IMG/VR virus record: IMGVR_UViG_3300031227_000293
Span: 1 to 28,721 of that record
DNA from: a virus
Direction: 5' to 3' (one strand)
Length of the DNA: 28,721 nt
This document shows positions 22,065 through 28,721 of this stretch, one piece after another. The position numbers were made by a program, and so were the translations under genes. The notes beneath the pieces are model-generated. The model did not search any database and was not told the DNA's origin. It was given only the letters and a program-made list of their open reading frames with translations. Every line of letters starts with the position of its first letter. The first letter of the stretch is position 1.

Positions 22065-22207
22065 GCTTCCTCCTTTCCTCTATATGGTTTTCTGTAGGGC
22101 ATGCCGGCCAGCCGCCGGATAGTTACGTCGTAGGTCTCTCTTGGCTTCATCTCGCGCTCGATGCGGTCGACCGTGTCCTGGGCCAGCCGTATTACTTTGC
22201 CGTTCAT
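22043..22207 (-). CDS. RHH-like small protein (54 aa)
   Basis: The frame runs from ATG 22207, which shares one base with the stop of the preceding gene (TAATG), to TAG 22043 inside the next gene. The product shows KVIRLAQDTVDRIEREM, then ETYDVTIRRLAG, a strand-helix-helix pattern similar to the antitoxin-like RHH gene at 11648-11785. It ends in a basic stretch (YRKPYRGK). Confidence 0.65.
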   Translation of the reverse strand: MNGKVIRLAQDTVDRIEREMKPRETYDVTIRRLAGMPYRKPYRGKEEAWDPKRQ

Positions 22208-22485
22208 TATGCCGCCCCGCTGCAGAGGCCCTTCCAGTAATCCCTCATGCTGTCAGCTATCTGGCTTGACTCCTTGAGCTCGGCCAGGAATTCAGCCGCG
22301 CAGTCATCTCGGGCAGCGGCTTTGTAGGTCAGGTCTGACACCATACCGTTGCCATCCTTTAACTCTCGCCGAACGGCCTCCTGGAGGCAGCCAAAACGGC
22401 CGCAGGTTGTCGGGTTGTATCCTTCCTCGTGTGGGTAGCTTCGCCCGCAGATGGGGCAGTCCGATCTGGTCCATTCGTTGGTCAT
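22207..22485 (-). CDS. Zinc-finger small protein (92 aa)
   Basis: The N-terminus carries CPICGRSYPHEEG and TTCGRFGCLQEAVRREL, four cysteines in a treble-clef spacing. The C-terminal 50 residues are helical and acidic (DDCAAEFLAELKESSQIADS). No family is recognised beyond the zinc motif. GAGGAGGATAGT precedes ATG 22485, a strong site. It lies between the 47-residue protein upstream and an RHH-like gene downstream. Confidence 0.7.
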   Translation of the reverse strand: MTNEWTRSDCPICGRSYPHEEGYNPTTCGRFGCLQEAVRRELKDGNGMVSDLTYKAAARDDCAAEFLAELKESSQIADSMRDYWKGLCSGAA

Positions 22486-22519
22486 TACTATCCTCCTCTC
22501 CTTACTATTTTATCCTTTC

Positions 22520-22663
22520 TTAATTTCTGTTAAAGTCGCAGGGCTCTAACCATTCGACGGCTCTACCAAACTTATTCTCCAGCAGTCTATCCGCTAAGGC
22601 CGCCAACGCCAGTTCCCTAAAGACATCCTTTGCCTTGCCTTTACCTAAGAATATACAATTCAT
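22520..22663 (-). CDS. Small helical protein (47 aa)
   Basis: A frame from ATG 22663 with AAGGAGG four bases upstream. The product begins MNCIFLGKGKAKDVFREL and continues with an Ala/Leu helix (ALAALADRLLENKFGRA). No family is recognised. The strong ribosome site and position directly after a structured spacer support expression. Confidence 0.7.
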   Translation of the reverse strand: MNCIFLGKGKAKDVFRELALAALADRLLENKFGRAVEWLEPCDFNRN

Positions 22664-22690
22664 GTTTCCTCCTTCTTTCTTTAGGCTTAT

Positions 22691-22742
22691 CCGCTCACGG
22701 CACCGGGCGAGTCCTCCTCGCTCACCCGGTGAGTGTCAGCGG
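22691..22742 (-). other. Strong two-tier RNA hairpin between early genes
   Basis: On the minus strand CACCGGGTGAG (22731-22721) pairs with CTCGCCCGGTG (22711-22701), eleven pairs with one G-T, around a loop containing GAGGAGG. An outer stem CCGCT/AGCGG (22742-22738 and 22695-22691) flanks it. No T run follows, so it is not a classic terminator; a processing site, stability element or attenuator is possible. Confidence 0.75.
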
Positions 22743-22940
22743 TTAAACCATCCGCAGTATGTATCCGGCCATGCTGTGGATGTCCGTCGCTGGGCCTGTG
22801 CCTTCGATGTAAACCATGCCGCAGGTGCAGCGGGCCTTGGGGAAGCCGACCTTCCTGAGCAGTGCCTCCATCAGGGTCTCGTCATCAGGTCCGCTGGTGT
22901 TGGTATCCTTGAGGTTTAGTAGCCATTCTCGGTTATTCAT
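22743..22940 (-). CDS. Hypothetical protein (65 aa)
   Basis: First gene behind early promoter 1. The product has an N-terminal tract EWLLNLKDTNTSG, a helix DDETLMEALLRKVGF, a CTCGMVYIEG segment with one CxC, and a hydrophobic end. No family is recognised. AAGGAGG stands seven bases before ATG 22940. As the first early gene it may be highly expressed; its role is unknown. Confidence 0.7.
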   Translation of the reverse strand: MNNREWLLNLKDTNTSGPDDETLMEALLRKVGFPKARCTCGMVYIEGTGPATDIHSMAGYILRMV

Positions 22941-22968
22941 TTCGGTTCCTCCTTAACTCTCTATTAAC

Positions 22969-22998
22969 ATTGTAACACTATTTGTAGTCGTTTGTCAA
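22969..22998 (-). promoter_or_regulatory. Early promoter 1 of the AACGACTAC family
   Basis: TTGACA (22998-22993) and TACAAT (22974-22969) are 18 bases apart, with spacer AACGACTACAAATAGTGT. The block TTGACAAACGACTAC is shared with two other promoters. It drives the early operon starting with the gene at 22940 and lies 54 bases past the late-region hairpin. Confidence 0.88.
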
Positions 22999-23051
22999 GC
23001 GAATTAGCCACAGAAGCCGGCCAATATAGCGAATGTTCCTGTAAATAGTAA

Positions 23052-23078
23052 GGACCCGGGGTGATCAGTCCCGGGCCC
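23052..23078 (-). terminator. Hairpin terminator candidate at the end of the late region
   Basis: GGGCCCGGG and CCCGGGTCC form a nine-pair stem (one G-T) around a nine-base loop. In the minus direction it is followed by TTACTATTTACAGG, a weak T-rich tail. It lies between the holin-like gene and early promoter 1, which is where a late/early transcript boundary would be needed. In the plus direction it is followed by TTTT after four bases. Confidence 0.6.
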
Positions 23079-23099
23079 ATGGTTTTAAGTCGGTCGGTT

Positions 23100-23411
23100 C
23101 TACCCCGGCGCTTTGTTTCTTAGTTCTTTGGATTCCCTCTCTACAGTCTGCATGCGCTCGTCCATTCTACCACTTACATCAGCGCAGTGCAATTGGAATT
23201 TGTCTACCTTCCTGTCCATATCGGTGACGACCCTGGAGAGGTCCGTCACGTCATCCCCGATGGCCGTGACATGGGTCTGCAACGCCCCGTACTTGGCGGA
23301 TGCCTCGCTGCCGTTACGCCTCCATGTTTTTGCCAGCCCGATGCCTACGATAATGTTCCCTCCCAGGGCTACTACTACTGCCGACCCGGCCACGATTATG
23401 CTCGCTTCCAT
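23100..23411 (-). CDS. One-TM coiled-coil protein, holin or holin-associated candidate
   Basis: The first 27 residues form a hydrophobic helix (IIVAGSAVVVALGGNIIVGI), then a basic turn KTWRRNG and a long coiled coil (DLSRVVTDMDRKVDKFQL and MDERMQTVERESKELRN). Phage lysis modules often carry such small proteins beside the tail genes; the XhlA type has coiled coil first and TM last, the reverse of this. CTAGGAGG precedes ATG 23411. It is the last gene before the late-region hairpin. No endolysin is visible in this window. Confidence 0.6.
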   Translation of the reverse strand: MEASIIVAGSAVVVALGGNIIVGIGLAKTWRRNGSEASAKYGALQTHVTAIGDDVTDLSRVVTDMDRKVDKFQLHCADVSGRMDERMQTVERESKELRNKAPG

Positions 23412-23421
23412 GTCGCGCCTC

Positions 23422-23961
23422 CTAGAATATAGTGCCTATATAGAGCCACTTGATTTCACTATCTCTGGCTGGGTGCGGGTCTTTGCGTATGTTATTGTCA
23501 CCCTTAAACCACCATGCCCGTTCCTCGTGCCCTGGGTGTCCTACGAGCTGGATATCGTGGAGACGGTGCACCACAGAATAACCCGTTAGCTTGTAGACGA
23601 TTATGTTCGCCATGCCGTCATCCCACTGGTCTGCAATCCAGTTTACCATTAGACGCTGGTCCGGGGCGTTCACTCCTCGCATATATAGGTTGGAGTGGCC
23701 GTGGTCGAAGAGCGGGTCCATGGAGTTGGTGTCGGGGATCGGGCAAATCCACAGCCTCGGGTCCTCGGCGAAGGGTATATCAAGCAGGGTCTTGTCGATT
23801 CGGTGGTACCCATCTATGCTCTTGGTGATGCCTCCGGTCAGAAGCCCTATGGCATCGTTGACAATGTCGCTCGGACTCGGGCGTTCTATGGTAGTAACAC
23901 CCAGTATCCTAGTTCCCGTTGTCTGGCCGGCGCTGTTTTTTATCTCTTTTATCAAACACAT
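23422..23961 (-). CDS. Signal peptidase-like (S24/S26, Sec11-type motifs) tail-region protein
   Basis: This 179-residue protein shows the order of motifs of the LexA/signal peptidase fold: TNSMDPLFDHGHS (Ser80), then ANIIVYKLTGYSVVHRL (His132), then WFKGDNNIRKD (Asp155, Asp161) and a closing strand WLYIGTIF. The VHR motif supplies a histidine where bacterial signal peptidase I has lysine; that is the form found in ER and archaeal Sec11-type enzymes. No transmembrane helix is visible, unlike membrane signal peptidases. It starts one base after the stop of the tail adhesin. Cleavage or chaperoning of the adhesin is a plausible inference, and an inactive structural fold remains possible. Confidence 0.65.
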   Translation of the reverse strand: MCLIKEIKNSAGQTTGTRILGVTTIERPSPSDIVNDAIGLLTGGITKSIDGYHRIDKTLLDIPFAEDPRLWICPIPDTNSMDPLFDHGHSNLYMRGVNAPDQRLMVNWIADQWDDGMANIIVYKLTGYSVVHRLHDIQLVGHPGHEERAWWFKGDNNIRKDPHPARDSEIKWLYIGTIF

Positions 23962-23962
23962 A

Positions 23963-26900
23963 TTATCCCCACGTCGGAGTATTCTTTACCTCGAGTGATA
24001 GTTTCGAGACCTTAGGTATTGTAGTCATGGCTATAAACAACCCCTCGGATTGATAGCCGAACTCCGCAGCCGTAACCTCGGCCAGGGTCCACGCTACGCC
24101 GGTGTCCGGGGAGAGAGCCCAAGTGTAATCGTATGCCGCAGCACCTGCTCCTACTACATTTTGACCCCCGTAGTAATAAGTCCCATTCACCAATGCTACA
24201 GCGCGTTGGCGCAGGTTGTCCGCCCCGGTTTTCCATCCTCTCCACAGTAGTTTGACTTCCTCGATGGTGGCACTCCCGGCCGGCAGCACACCCATGGTGA
24301 ATACGTCTATCGGGCTGACCCCTATGTTCTGGCGTTCCACATAGGTGGCGTCGTTGCTGTCCGCCACGCTCTCCCAGTTGGTCGCTTCCCCGCCGACGAT
24401 AGTGTCAAATTGGATGAGCGTGCCGTCTGCCGTCGGGATGACGGTATCCGTTCTCTGTGCCGGGGTGTAGAGCTCGGTGCTGACATCGGACAGTTGCCAC
24501 TTAGTCCGGGTAGTGTTATCTGCTCCGGCCCACTCCTCTACTCCCTCGATGAAGAAGTCCTTGTCTAGTTTCGCTTCATTCAGCCTTATATTGATGCGCG
24601 TACTGATATCGTACAAAAAGGCCTTCGGGAACAGGTCCGCGGGGTCTCCCCATGGGTAGAGGTCTATCTCCTGCACTCTCAAAGAGGTGGCATTCTTATA
24701 GCGTGCCAAAATAAAACCGGCGACGATATCGGTGTTGAGGTCGGTGGTATTCAACAATCCTGTCTTTACCAGCGAGCGCTTGCCATACGTGGTCTGACTT
24801 GTGGCGTCCTCCTCGGTCTGCTCCGTCCCTCCTATCATAGTATAGCGTATCTCATTATAGAGTAATTCGCGGTCTACCGTCATCTTTAGCTTGACATACG
24901 GCATCTCGGAGAGGTCGTCCCCGAACGATGCCAGAGGTGTATCGTAAGGACTATTGCTGCGCGTGGATCGGCCGTGCCATGTCATATCTCCGTCGAAGGC
25001 TACGAATAACAATCCTATCTCCGACTCGTTCGCTTTGTTAATATGGCTAGTGGCATTGACATTAGCTTGGGCTCCGGTGGCCTGGACCGTCTCGGACCCC
25101 GGAGCGGTGTCACGGTCTGCAGCCGGCCACGCTGCCTCGTCCAGGACGTTGTCTATCCTGGTGCCGCTTAACTCTTGCGCTTCCCCGGCGTTGTTTATGT
25201 AAGTCCTAGACAGGTGCTCCATCCCATCGGTGACCGTGATGGTCATTATCGGCAATAGATTCGGTTCTGTAATCCACCCCGGAATCAACTTATCTATGAA
25301 GCCGACGAACCTCGGGTAGAGTGTGCCGTCGTAGACACGCCGTATCCTTATCTTTTTACCTGCTACCACGTATGGGTACCACGGCCCCTGCACCTTGTCC
25401 GGCCAGAAGTAGCCGTTCACGTTATGCACCACGATGTCCGCAACCCCGGTCTGCATTTTCGCCAGCTGGTTCTGCCTGCCCTTCTTGAAGTGGTACTGCA
25501 TCGCTCCCTGGGCTGCATACCCTCCGGCGGAGTTGATATCGTACCAGTCTGGAGTATCAGCCATGGCGCCGGTAGTCCAAGCTATGTCAATGAGAACAAC
25601 CGGGACGGTCTCGCCCTCTATTGAGAAGGCTATCATCACGTCCCAGCAGGCCTGTTTGGTCGCCTTGAGCCAAGCATCAGCTCTCTTTATGCTGGAAATA
25701 CGAACCTCGTCTACAATCCCATTTACGTTTTTACTGCCTGCGATATGAGAGTCGCCTATTAGTTGTTCACGACTCACAGCGTCAATAAGCCCTATCGTAC
25801 TTGCCTCTGTATCAGTTTGTACTACCGCATCAACAAACACTCTATTAGTGGCCGTATCCCATGTTCCCGCAAGGTAATAATAAGTAGCTGGGGAGAGTGA
25901 GCTATTGCCATTCGCCCATTTATCTCCCCCATCATATTGATAAAAGAACGCCTTATCGCTAACGCCCTGAATAGAGAGCAATATTCTATCCTCAAAGCTG
26001 ATAATATTTTGTTGCGCAGAACTGAAAGCGGCTATATTTACAATCGCCTCTAATGTCATGCCAGCAACAAAATCAGCTTGGGAGAATGTATCTGTGCCTA
26101 TAACTATCCTATCATCAGTAACCTCAAAGTCTTGAGCCTCGCCAACTTTACCAGTAGCCTTGATAGGCTCATTAGCAGCTTTCTTGGTGCCGTCATGGTC
26201 GTTGTTGGTACTGTCATAGACGTGGCTAGTATCTGCACCGTCAGCCATATGCCAGACCAGCTCGAAATTAGCATCCCATACGCTTTCAGCCACAACGCTA
26301 TTGGTCACCCCGACGTAGCTGGTATTATCTGCGTGGTCCGCATCGTAGTACAAATACAGCACGGTATCGACGATGGACGAGAAGAAGAAGCCGTCCCGGG
26401 CTACCCACAATATCGCCTCTTCTCCGGTGCTGTCCCACTTTTCAACTTCGACATAAAGCTCAGTTTCGCCGTCGGCCTCAGTAATGGCGAGCTTTAAGTC
26501 CTCGACCCCCAGCTCGTCGAATACTCGCGTCATGTCCTGGGCGCTGGCGCCGCAGGAAGCGGAGAGACGTATCATCAGCGGGAACCACTCGAGGGCCTCG
26601 TCGATATTATCCTTGCTGACAGTGAGCTTTATTCTATTGTCCCAGCCTGTTTTCCATGTGGCTGTCTCGGTGGCGGACGTGAGCAGGGTGTCGAAGCAGG
26701 CGTTATAACTTGCTTTTGCAAACCCCGCAGACCTGTCCGTGTCTGATAGGCGGACCTCGTCAAGTATGCCCTCAAATGTCGAGCCGGTAGCCGCGTCGTT
26801 GCCGATATCAAGGTCGCTCCCGACGTCCGTTACCCTAGTGCCGACGGGTGTGGTGCTTTCCGTTAAAGTAACGACCTCTCCGTCTACATATATTATAGGA

Positions 26901-28721
26901 TTATTCCCTACTGCTCCGTTATCATAGACAACCATGACGTGATGGTAGGTGTCTATATCAACTTCTGTGGAAGTAGTGGCCCATGTACCGTCAGCCGCGC
27001 CGTCGAAGTCATACCAGAATGTGAGTTTGACCTTGCTGGCGGCTTCGTTGGTCGTGGCGAGATACCATGCGACTTTATCGCCAATACGCCCGGCGTTCCC
27101 TTCTCCGTCGGAATTAGCGTAGATGATGGCTTCAAGTGTACCTCCAGAGTCAAAGACGTTCTGGATGCTTGATGCGTCCGTTACAGTTAAAGCATCGTCT
27201 GTGGCGTCATAATCCTGTGCCTCTCCTATTTTCCCGGTTGCTTCTAGTGGCTCATTAGCTGCCCCTTTGGTACCGTCATTATCGTTCGATGTCGAGTCTC
27301 GGGTGTGGCTAGTATCAGCACCATCCTGCATGTGGTCAACAAGGACAAAGTTAGAATCCCATACACGCTCCCCTGGAGTGCCGCCCGGCACGTCCACGAA
27401 GTAGGTATTATCATCTTTATCCGCATCGTAGTATAGATAGATTACCGTGTCGGCTGCGGAGGCAATGACCCAGTCCGCCCTTGACACCCACAGGATAGCT
27501 TCCTCATTCGTCGAGTCCCACTTCTCCACCTCTACATAAAGCTGCTGGACACCGGTTGAATCAGTGACCGCTATCTTCTGGTCCTCTACTCCGACTTCAT
27601 CAAAGACTCTGGTCAGGTCTTGCTCTGAGGCTCCGCACTTCCCTGATATCCTTATCATTACCGGGAAGTGGGTCAGGTCAGAATCTATCTTGCTGGAGTC
27701 AATGGTTAAGGCTATTCTCTGTTTCCATCCGGAGAGCCAGTCTCCGCAGAGGTTGAAAGTAGCGAGGCTATCCCACGCGCTTTCCTTCTGCGCCTTAATG
27801 AAAGCTGCCGAGCGGCCTATATCAGATATGCGTACTTCATCTATCTTACCTAGCATCCGGTTAGCGGTAGACCTGCCTATCTCTAACACGTCAGCTTGTG
27901 ACACGTTGGCGGCTAGGGTTGCCGTACCATCTGGAGACCCATGATTATAAAAGGTGACTAGCGTACCCACTCGGGTTACATCTACCGCTTGCCAGATCGC
28001 CGCCGTGATGGCGGTATCGCTTACCTCAGCGGTAGTTATTTGGAGGTAGATTTTCCCCGTAGTCTGCTCAATCAAGAGCTGCAAGCGACCAGCCTCGACG
28101 GCATCTATCTGCCCTACGATTGTCTGGTAAGTGGCGAAGTCGTCAACGTTTATCAGAGCCGAGACAGTAAAGTCAGTGAGAGGGATTACCGGGGCTGCCG
28201 TTTCGATGAAGTCGTCATTGTTATCGAATAGCTGCCCGTCTCCGATTTTACCAGTTGCCTCGATGGGTTCATTCGCCCCTAACTTTGCACCATCGTTGTC
28301 ATTAGAAGTGCTATCGTAAGTAGCGGCGTTAGATGCCCCGTCTTGCATATGTTGAACCATCAGGAAGTTGGCGTCCCACACGCTCTCGGCAACCACACTA
28401 TTCGGCACGCCCACATAGGTAGCGTTATCGTCCTGGGTAGAATCGTAGTACAGGAATATCTTGGTCGGCCTGGCAGAGTGTAGAACAAATGTGCTAGAAC
28501 TGGCCCACAGTACGGCCTCGGGGACGGTGTTATCCCATTTCTCCACCTCAACGTACATCTGTGTCGTGCCATCCTCGTCCGTTACCGCTATCTTGAGGGA
28601 GTTGGTGGTCAGCTCGTCAAAGACAACGCCCAAGTCCTGACCGTCTACACCCACGTTATGCCCGAGCTTTATCAGCACAGGGAAGTGCGTCAGGTCGCTG
28701 TCGACGTTCGTATTGTCTAGG
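23963..28721 (-). CDS. Giant tail/baseplate adhesin with three DUF2341-LamG modules (5' end off window)
   Basis: More than 1,580 residues are open to the right edge, so the N-terminus is missing. Three modules of about 330-360 residues (window edge-27750, 27747-26661, 26660-25620) each hold a DUF2341 part (LTHFPVMIRIS, YVEVEKWDS, YLYYDAD, VWDANF..VWHMADGA) and a LamG/concanavalin-like part ending in DEVRISD. These bind carbohydrate in other proteins. The C-terminal 550 residues look like a tail baseplate/minor tail family: GRQNQLAKMQTGVADIVVHN, LYPRFVGFIDKLIPGW, VTDGMEHLSRTYI, and a late DKDFFIEGVEEW, then a beta-sandwich. The protein is probably the receptor-binding tail component. The codon before the first internal methionine is not a true start. 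Confidence 0.85.
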   Translation of the reverse strand, partial: LDNTNVDSDLTHFPVLIKLGHNVGVDGQDLGVVFDELTTNSLKIAVTDEDGTTQMYVEVEKWDNTVPEAVLWASSSTFVLHSARPTKIFLYYDSTQDDNATYVGVPNSVVAESVWDANFLMVQHMQDGASNAATYDSTSNDNDGAKLGANEPIEATGKIGDGQLFDNNDDFIETAAPVIPLTDFTVSALINVDDFATYQTIVGQIDAVEAGRLQLLIEQTTGKIYLQITTAEVSDTAITAAIWQAVDVTRVGTLVTFYNHGSPDGTATLAANVSQADVLEIGRSTANRMLGKIDEVRISDIGRSAAFIKAQKESAWDSLATFNLCGDWLSGWKQRIALTIDSSKIDSDLTHFPVMIRISGKCGASEQDLTRVFDEVGVEDQKIAVTDSTGVQQLYVEVEKWDSTNEEAILWVSRADWVIASAADTVIYLYYDADKDDNTYFVDVPGGTPGERVWDSNFVLVDHMQDGADTSHTRDSTSNDNDGTKGAANEPLEATGKIGEAQDYDATDDALTVTDASSIQNVFDSGGTLEAIIYANSDGEGNAGRIGDKVAWYLATTNEAASKVKLTFWYDFDGAADGTWATTSTEVDIDTYHHVMVVYDNGAVGNNPIIYVDGEVVTLTESTTPVGTRVTDVGSDLDIGNDAATGSTFEGILDEVRLSDTDRSAGFAKASYNACFDTLLTSATETATWKTGWDNRIKLTVSKDNIDEALEWFPLMIRLSASCGASAQDMTRVFDELGVEDLKLAITEADGETELYVEVEKWDSTGEEAILWVARDGFFFSSIVDTVLYLYYDADHADNTSYVGVTNSVVAESVWDANFELVWHMADGADTSHVYDSTNNDHDGTKKAANEPIKATGKVGEAQDFEVTDDRIVIGTDTFSQADFVAGMTLEAIVNIAAFSSAQQNIISFEDRILLSIQGVSDKAFFYQYDGGDKWANGNSSLSPATYYYLAGTWDTATNRVFVDAVVQTDTEASTIGLIDAVSREQLIGDSHIAGSKNVNGIVDEVRISSIKRADAWLKATKQACWDVMIAFSIEGETVPVVLIDIAWTTGAMADTPDWYDINSAGGYAAQGAMQYHFKKGRQNQLAKMQTGVADIVVHNVNGYFWPDKVQGPWYPYVVAGKKIRIRRVYDGTLYPRFVGFIDKLIPGWITEPNLLPIMTITVTDGMEHLSRTYINNAGEAQELSGTRIDNVLDEAAWPAADRDTAPGSETVQATGAQANVNATSHINKANESEIGLLFVAFDGDMTWHGRSTRSNSPYDTPLASFGDDLSEMPYVKLKMTVDRELLYNEIRYTMIGGTEQTEEDATSQTTYGKRSLVKTGLLNTTDLNTDIVAGFILARYKNATSLRVQEIDLYPWGDPADLFPKAFLYDISTRINIRLNEAKLDKDFFIEGVEEWAGADNTTRTKWQLSDVSTELYTPAQRTDTVIPTADGTLIQFDTIVGGEATNWESVADSNDATYVERQNIGVSPIDVFTMGVLPAGSATIEEVKLLWRGWKTGADNLRQRAVALVNGTYYYGGQNVVGAGAAAYDYTWALSPDTGVAWTLAEVTAAEFGYQSEGLFIAMTTIPKVSKLSLEVKNTPTWG
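25620..28721 (-). repeat. Three tandem DUF2341-LamG coding modules
   Basis: The three modules share blocks at protein level, such as ANEPIEATGKIG, ANEPLEATGKIG and ANEPIKATGKVG, and a TSNDNDG or TNNDHDG stretch. The DNA has diverged, so the duplications are not recent. A fourth module may lie beyond the right edge. Confidence 0.85.

Noticed and set aside
22691-22742. Hairpin as a rho-independent terminator
   Set aside because: No T run follows on the minus strand and genes of the same early operon continue directly after it.
1-28721. CRISPR array, rRNA, riboswitch or transposase
   Set aside because: No regularly spaced repeats, rRNA-like blocks, known riboswitch cores or transposase motifs were noticed.

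Overview
The window is a near-complete stretch of a tailed double-stranded DNA bacteriophage (or prophage) genome, siphovirus-like in its tail and capsid genes. Every convincing gene is read from the minus strand, so the biological order runs from high to low coordinates. Genes are packed tightly with 1-4 base stop/start overlaps and strong AAGGAGG-type ribosome sites, and the promoters match the bacterial sigma-70 consensus. The host is therefore a bacterium, but nothing seen here identifies which one. No integrase, repressor or attachment site is visible.

Reading along the minus strand. (1) 28721-23100 is the end of the late region: a giant tail/baseplate adhesin with three DUF2341+LamG-like modules (it runs off the right edge), a protein with the motifs of an ER/archaeal-type signal peptidase, and a one-TM holin-like protein, closed by a GC-rich hairpin. 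(2) 22998-16624 is an early/replication region driven by three promoters that share an extended box, TTGACAAACGACTAC: many mini zinc-ribbon and ribbon-helix-helix proteins, a coiled-coil recombination-associated protein, an SSB-like protein with an acidic DIPF tail, two HNH nucleases, a winged-helix replication protein, a RusA-type resolvase and small membrane proteins. (3) 16622-12101 holds a secreted papain-like protein, a TerS-like protein, a YopX-family protein and an AT-richer gene that fuses nuclease, N6-methyltransferase and DNA-recognition domains. (4) 12082-7092 is an accessory run from a perfect TTGACA-17-TATAAT promoter: Cys-rich mini proteins, a PAPS-reductase-like PP-loop enzyme, an ASCH protein and a ParB-like protein. 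(5) 7090-1 is the packaging and head module: large terminase, an initiator-type tRNA, portal, MuF-like head protein, a ChaB-protease-scaffold fusion and a DUF2190-like capsid protein that runs off the left edge.

The head genes leave on the left and the tail adhesin enters on the right, so the missing part is probably the rest of the tail module, and the genome is probably circularly permuted or circular in assembly. The least ordinary items are the initiator-like tRNA inside the terminase-portal operon, the Sec11-like peptidase next to the tail protein, the shared promoter/operator box, the nuclease-methylase-specificity fusion, the ChaB-protease-scaffold fusion, and several zinc-motif reading frames that overlap or are out of frame with recognised genes.
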